A DNA stretch of 24,493 nucleotides from Sphaeroforma arctica JP610 (Eukaryota > Opisthokonta > Ichthyosporea > Ichthyophonida), in assembly GCF_001186125.1 (NCBI RefSeq), contig NW_014040121.1, positions 43,908-68,400 of the forward strand, given 5' to 3'. Made by a program: the position numbers and the translations under genes. Shown here piece by piece: positions 21,501 to 24,493 of the stretch (position 1 is the stretch's first letter; every line of letters begins with the position of its first letter). The notes beneath the pieces were generated by a model that worked only from the letters and a program-made list of their open reading frames with translations, was not told the DNA's origin and searched no databases.

Positions 21501-24371
21501 AGTATCCGCCGCGAATTCAAGGATATTGAGGAATCGGCCATTTGACTGTCCAATGACACTGCACGAAGCGGTCGACAATTCGTATGTTTGTACAGTGCAA
21601 CCTACGCGTGGTTATAATCTGTGCGTATCAACGCCCTGCGCATAGTGATACTCTGTGATACCTGGGGACTCATATTGCTGAGCGAGAATGTCGCGTCCAT
21701 GGCTTTCTGATAATACTTGTGGTTGCCCGCTGCCGCTAAGTGACCACGGTCATACCCACTGCGTCTGTTTGTAGCATGAATGTAGCACAGTTAAATGTTT
21801 TAGATGAGACTTGTGTGCATACAAAGCAAACATACGCACTCCCTCGATACTTCGTTCGTATGGCAGGGAGAGCTCGCTCGTGTGTGCGCGAATGTGCGAC
21901 AACATTTGTTACACTGCACATAGTCTAAATTCAACTGATGCCTACCCTCTCTTCCCTTCTCTTCTCGCTACTGTCTCGCGTACGTCCTACATGCAAGCTC
22001 TACTTCAGCTACGCGTGTACACAGCACAGACAAGCACTCATATGGCACTAGACATGTGCGCAGAAGGCCACACGCTGTGTGCAATGTATATCACTTCACA
22101 CTACACAATATAAACTTTGCAATCTATTCACGTTTCGGTATTCGCGTCAATGATTTGGTCATACTTGTAATCTGAGAGCTTCGCCCTCCACAGCTCGTAT
22201 ATCTCCTGGTCTTCAAAGAACTGCGTCTTCTTTCGATCAGCCGCTTTCTACACAAGGTGCGCACAAAATCCAGTAGATGTGAGCGAACTCCGCAGTAAAC
22301 AGGCCAGCGAACAAGCACGATTAGGTTAGAGGCAACTACTGACGTGATCACAGAAGTGAATAGCAACGCTAAAGCAAAATCATAGTGTCAAAGTAAGAAG
22401 AAAAATCCTGTCTGGTAAAAAATAGTGCAAAAAAAATACAAACACATACGGCCAACTGACTATGGAGCTGGCTGTCCGATGAATAGCGACTATTTGGAAG
22501 ACCTGATCGTACCCACTGGCACCCATACAAACGAGCTATTGCGTAAAATGAACTCTCAAGGATCACGCCATACGAGCGTGTATCTAGTAGCAAATATACA
22601 AACAGCCCATTCTGCGTTGGGCGTCTGTATAAACGCACCTGCTGGCACATGCGAACGAGCTATTGCGTAAAATGAACTCTCAAGGACCACGCCATACGAG
22701 CGTGTATCCAGTAGCAAATATATATACAACCCCATTCTGCATTGGGCGTCTGAAACGCGATGATACATCCAAAGCGCAAACACATGCATCACCCGTCAGC
22801 TACGCACAAAACTATACTCTATCTATTTCTTTTAATCCGATTCACACAGTGAACACGCACGCATACATATCACCCGAAGGCGAATTCAAGCATACGTACT
22901 GCATTGAGGTGTTGAGCTGTGAATTTCTCGCAGACCCAATTGGCCGTCTTATTACGGTTGTCGTACGAGAGCACGTGCCCTTCTCGATAGCGCACATTCT
23001 CCAGACCTGTTGCAAACCAATCATAACATCATAGACACAAGACACGTTCCAATCAGTTGACACAAAACAGAAGCGCATATTTTCAGCTGATTGGTCATAC
23101 CGAGAGTTGATTCCCATTTTCTTTGTGTGTGTGTATATATATCACTGCTTGCTATATCTCATTATGTGCAAGTGGCGGATATATCCATAAAGGTCTTGGC
23201 AATTCTCGTGCGAGCAGAATACAAACGCGCAGGTGACAACGGTTGCAGTCCGATATGTGATGCTATACGACCCGATCAACGGCAATCACACCCTAAAAGG
23301 ATAACTGCTATGAACATATAACCCCTCACATCATCTGAGAGACGCCCTCATTTCAATTCACTCGATCAGTGACTACAACTCCACACCCATTGGTCGGTCT
23401 ACTATAGGGAATGCATTGCACGAGGGCAGGATCACGTCCTTACACTCACTCGTCGTTTCAATACCCGAAGCACATAGTGTGCAAACCTGACCTTTTAAAC
23501 CCCTGCACATACTACACGCATGGAACATCGCTCCCCGGGCTATAGTGATTTGTCATCTTTCATGGCACACTGTTTATGGGACATACATTCGTACATAGCC
23601 GCCACCTATCCATGCATAGCGTTCGGTGACAACATATTGCTGCGATACATCTATTGATCTCGCGCGCATCTTGTCTGCACAATGAACACATACTTGGGAA
23701 TCCGTATTTCATGATATCGTATGGGGGCGGTGTTGCGACTTCGGCGCCGGGGGCTGCTGCAGGAGTAGGTGGTTGCACGCGGTTGGCAGGGGCGATTGGT
23801 ACGTTGGCTCGTGAAATCTAAGTATAATTGCAATACATTCATATGTGCATATGTGAGTCAATAGGATGCAACGGGGTATATATGTATTGAACATGTGCAC
23901 TTTGTCAAGTTAGCCAACTTTCGGTGGCGCTTATTTGGAACTTTCAATAAATTTAACGTAACAATGCAGATTCGGAGAGAAGGTGAAAACATGCACCATC
24001 GAGTACAAGGTTGTTTGCGCATTGTCCGAAACATGCTGATCCGTGCTTGATAGCTTGTGCATGCTATTGCGCTAGAAAATATATACAGTTAAAGACTAAT
24101 ATACAGTTAAAGACTAGCCGTCACAGCTGGATCGCACAATAAACAGTGCTTTTGAGACCATTTCAATGTTGTAACCGCAAATACTTCATATGAAGATGAT
24201 GGCTGGCCATACCTGCAACTGTCTTTGTAGTTGTTCTTGGAGTTGGCTCATTTGATATCGCGACGTGTGTCGTTCTCGATTCAGAACGTCCTTGTGCTTT
24301 TGCTCCAGCACGACATATGTCGTACCTGCGCCCCCCACAAGCACTACACGGTAATCAACGTCGTGAAACAT
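18544..24371 (-). CDS. ENDOG: Endonuclease G (mitochondrial DNA/RNA nuclease, Nuc1-like), complete, nine exons
   Basis: EndoG is a betabeta-alpha-metal nuclease of the mitochondrial intermembrane space that cuts DNA and RNA. Exons in transcript order: 24213-24371, 23694-23817, 22900-23006, 22165-22247, 21662-21764, 20684-20762, 19981-20122, 19309-19396, 18544-18612. They total 954 bases, so 317 residues plus TAA, close to yeast Nuc1 (329) and human EndoG (297). All eight junctions agree in phase. Motifs: N-terminal hydrophobic anchor 'VVLVGGAGTTYVVLEQ' (about 8-23), Gln-rich stretch (about 42-53), 'MKYGFPS', 'YREGHVLSYDNR', 'FFEDQEIYELWRAKLSDY', catalytic 'SGYDRGHLAAAGNH' (general-base His166), 'FSLSNMSPQ', 'GFNQGYW' (metal-ligand Asn198), 'VYVCTGPLYLP', 'NVAVPTHFFK', 'IEAYILPN' and 'VEAAAGGLLYP'. 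An in-frame TAG lies 12 bases 5' of the ATG, fixing the start. It looks functional, with no broken motif. Confidence 0.95.
18613..19308 (-). other. EndoG intron 8
   Basis: This 696 bp intron starts GTGAGA and ends ...atatactttctcag on the minus strand. It contains a 112-codon plus-strand open frame (18761-19099) with many cysteines but no family resemblance, most likely chance. Confidence 0.7.
20763..21661 (-). other. EndoG intron 5
   Basis: The longest EndoG intron (899 bp) starts GTATCA and ends ...gttttgtacag. It holds a short (TA)n run near 20967 and CA-rich sequence around 21421-21500. No exon was seen. Confidence 0.7.
22516..22760. repeat. Two-copy tandem duplication (about 125-bp unit) in EndoG intron 3
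   Basis: The segment running from 'ctggcac' through 'acgagctattgcgtaaaatg' to 'ttgggcgtctg' occurs twice in direct orientation, at about 22516-22641 and 22642-22760. The shared core 'acgagctattgcg' starts at 22531 and 22655, a period of 124 bp. The copies differ by a handful of substitutions and short indels (for example in a TA stretch), so the duplication is fairly recent. Neighbouring reading frames that look alike on both strands are products of this repeat. Confidence 0.9.
24083..24116. repeat. 18-bp tandem duplication in EndoG intron 1
   Basis: The unit atacagttaaagactaat is repeated nearly twice in tandem, starting at 24083 and 24101. Confidence 0.9.
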
Positions 24372-24493
24372 TAGTTCATTCTACCGAGAACCCCTTAGAC
24401 GGAGCATAATGAATTTCAATTGAGTAGTAAAAGGTGCACTATATTCAATGCATGTACCCAACATTGAACTATTGATATATGCATATAAACATA
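24372..24493 (-). promoter_or_regulatory. Upstream region of EndoG
   Basis: The 122 bp 5' of the EndoG start codon must contain 5' UTR and possibly core promoter. An in-frame TAG is the nearest codon landmark. No clear promoter motif is read. Confidence 0.35.

Noticed and set aside
22663-23034. 123-codon plus-strand open frame
   Set aside because: It is antisense to the conserved EndoG exon 22900-23006 and runs through the tandem duplication.

Overview
This window is nuclear DNA from an intron-rich eukaryote. It carries spliceosomal GT...AG introns of roughly 110-900 bp, one Pol III tRNA gene, long (TA)n/(GT)n microsatellites and an assembly gap of 786 N. Almost all coding sequence lies in short exons (about 23-340 bp), so single open frames are poor guides. 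I built the gene models by reading conserved family motifs on both strands and requiring splice phases to agree. The endonuclease G resembles fungal Nuc1 and animal EndoG, and Delta14-sterol reductase and COP9 subunit 6 are also present. That fits a unicellular opisthokont; an ichthyosporean-like protist is my guess and is not proven here.

Layout from left to right: (1) 1-1776, minus strand: the first two coding exons of a Delta14-sterol reductase (ERG24/TM7SF2/LBR family), which runs off the left edge. (2) 2064-2137, plus strand: tRNA-Asn(GTT) with A box, B box and T-run terminator. (3) 2902-5848, minus strand: COP9 signalosome subunit 6 (CSN6), eight exons, with the N-terminal exon not located. 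(4) 6336 to about 17362, plus strand: a long gene with at least 22 exons and three C2 domains followed by a Ser/Thr-rich tail. The gap at 11722-12507 lies in one of its introns, or hides further exons. (5) 18544-24371, minus strand: a complete nine-exon endonuclease G gene of 317 codons in which every splice phase agrees.

The genes are unrelated housekeeping or signalling genes (sterol synthesis, translation, COP9 signalosome, membrane/Ca2+ binding, mitochondrial nuclease) and show no operon-like logic. I saw no CRISPR array, no bacterial-type system and no recognisable virus-like element. The most unusual points are the triple-C2 protein, whose family I cannot name, and the tight, possibly overlapping head-to-head 5' ends of CSN6 and that gene. 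A palindromic compound microsatellite lies between those two genes. All gene models are read by eye and need transcript support.
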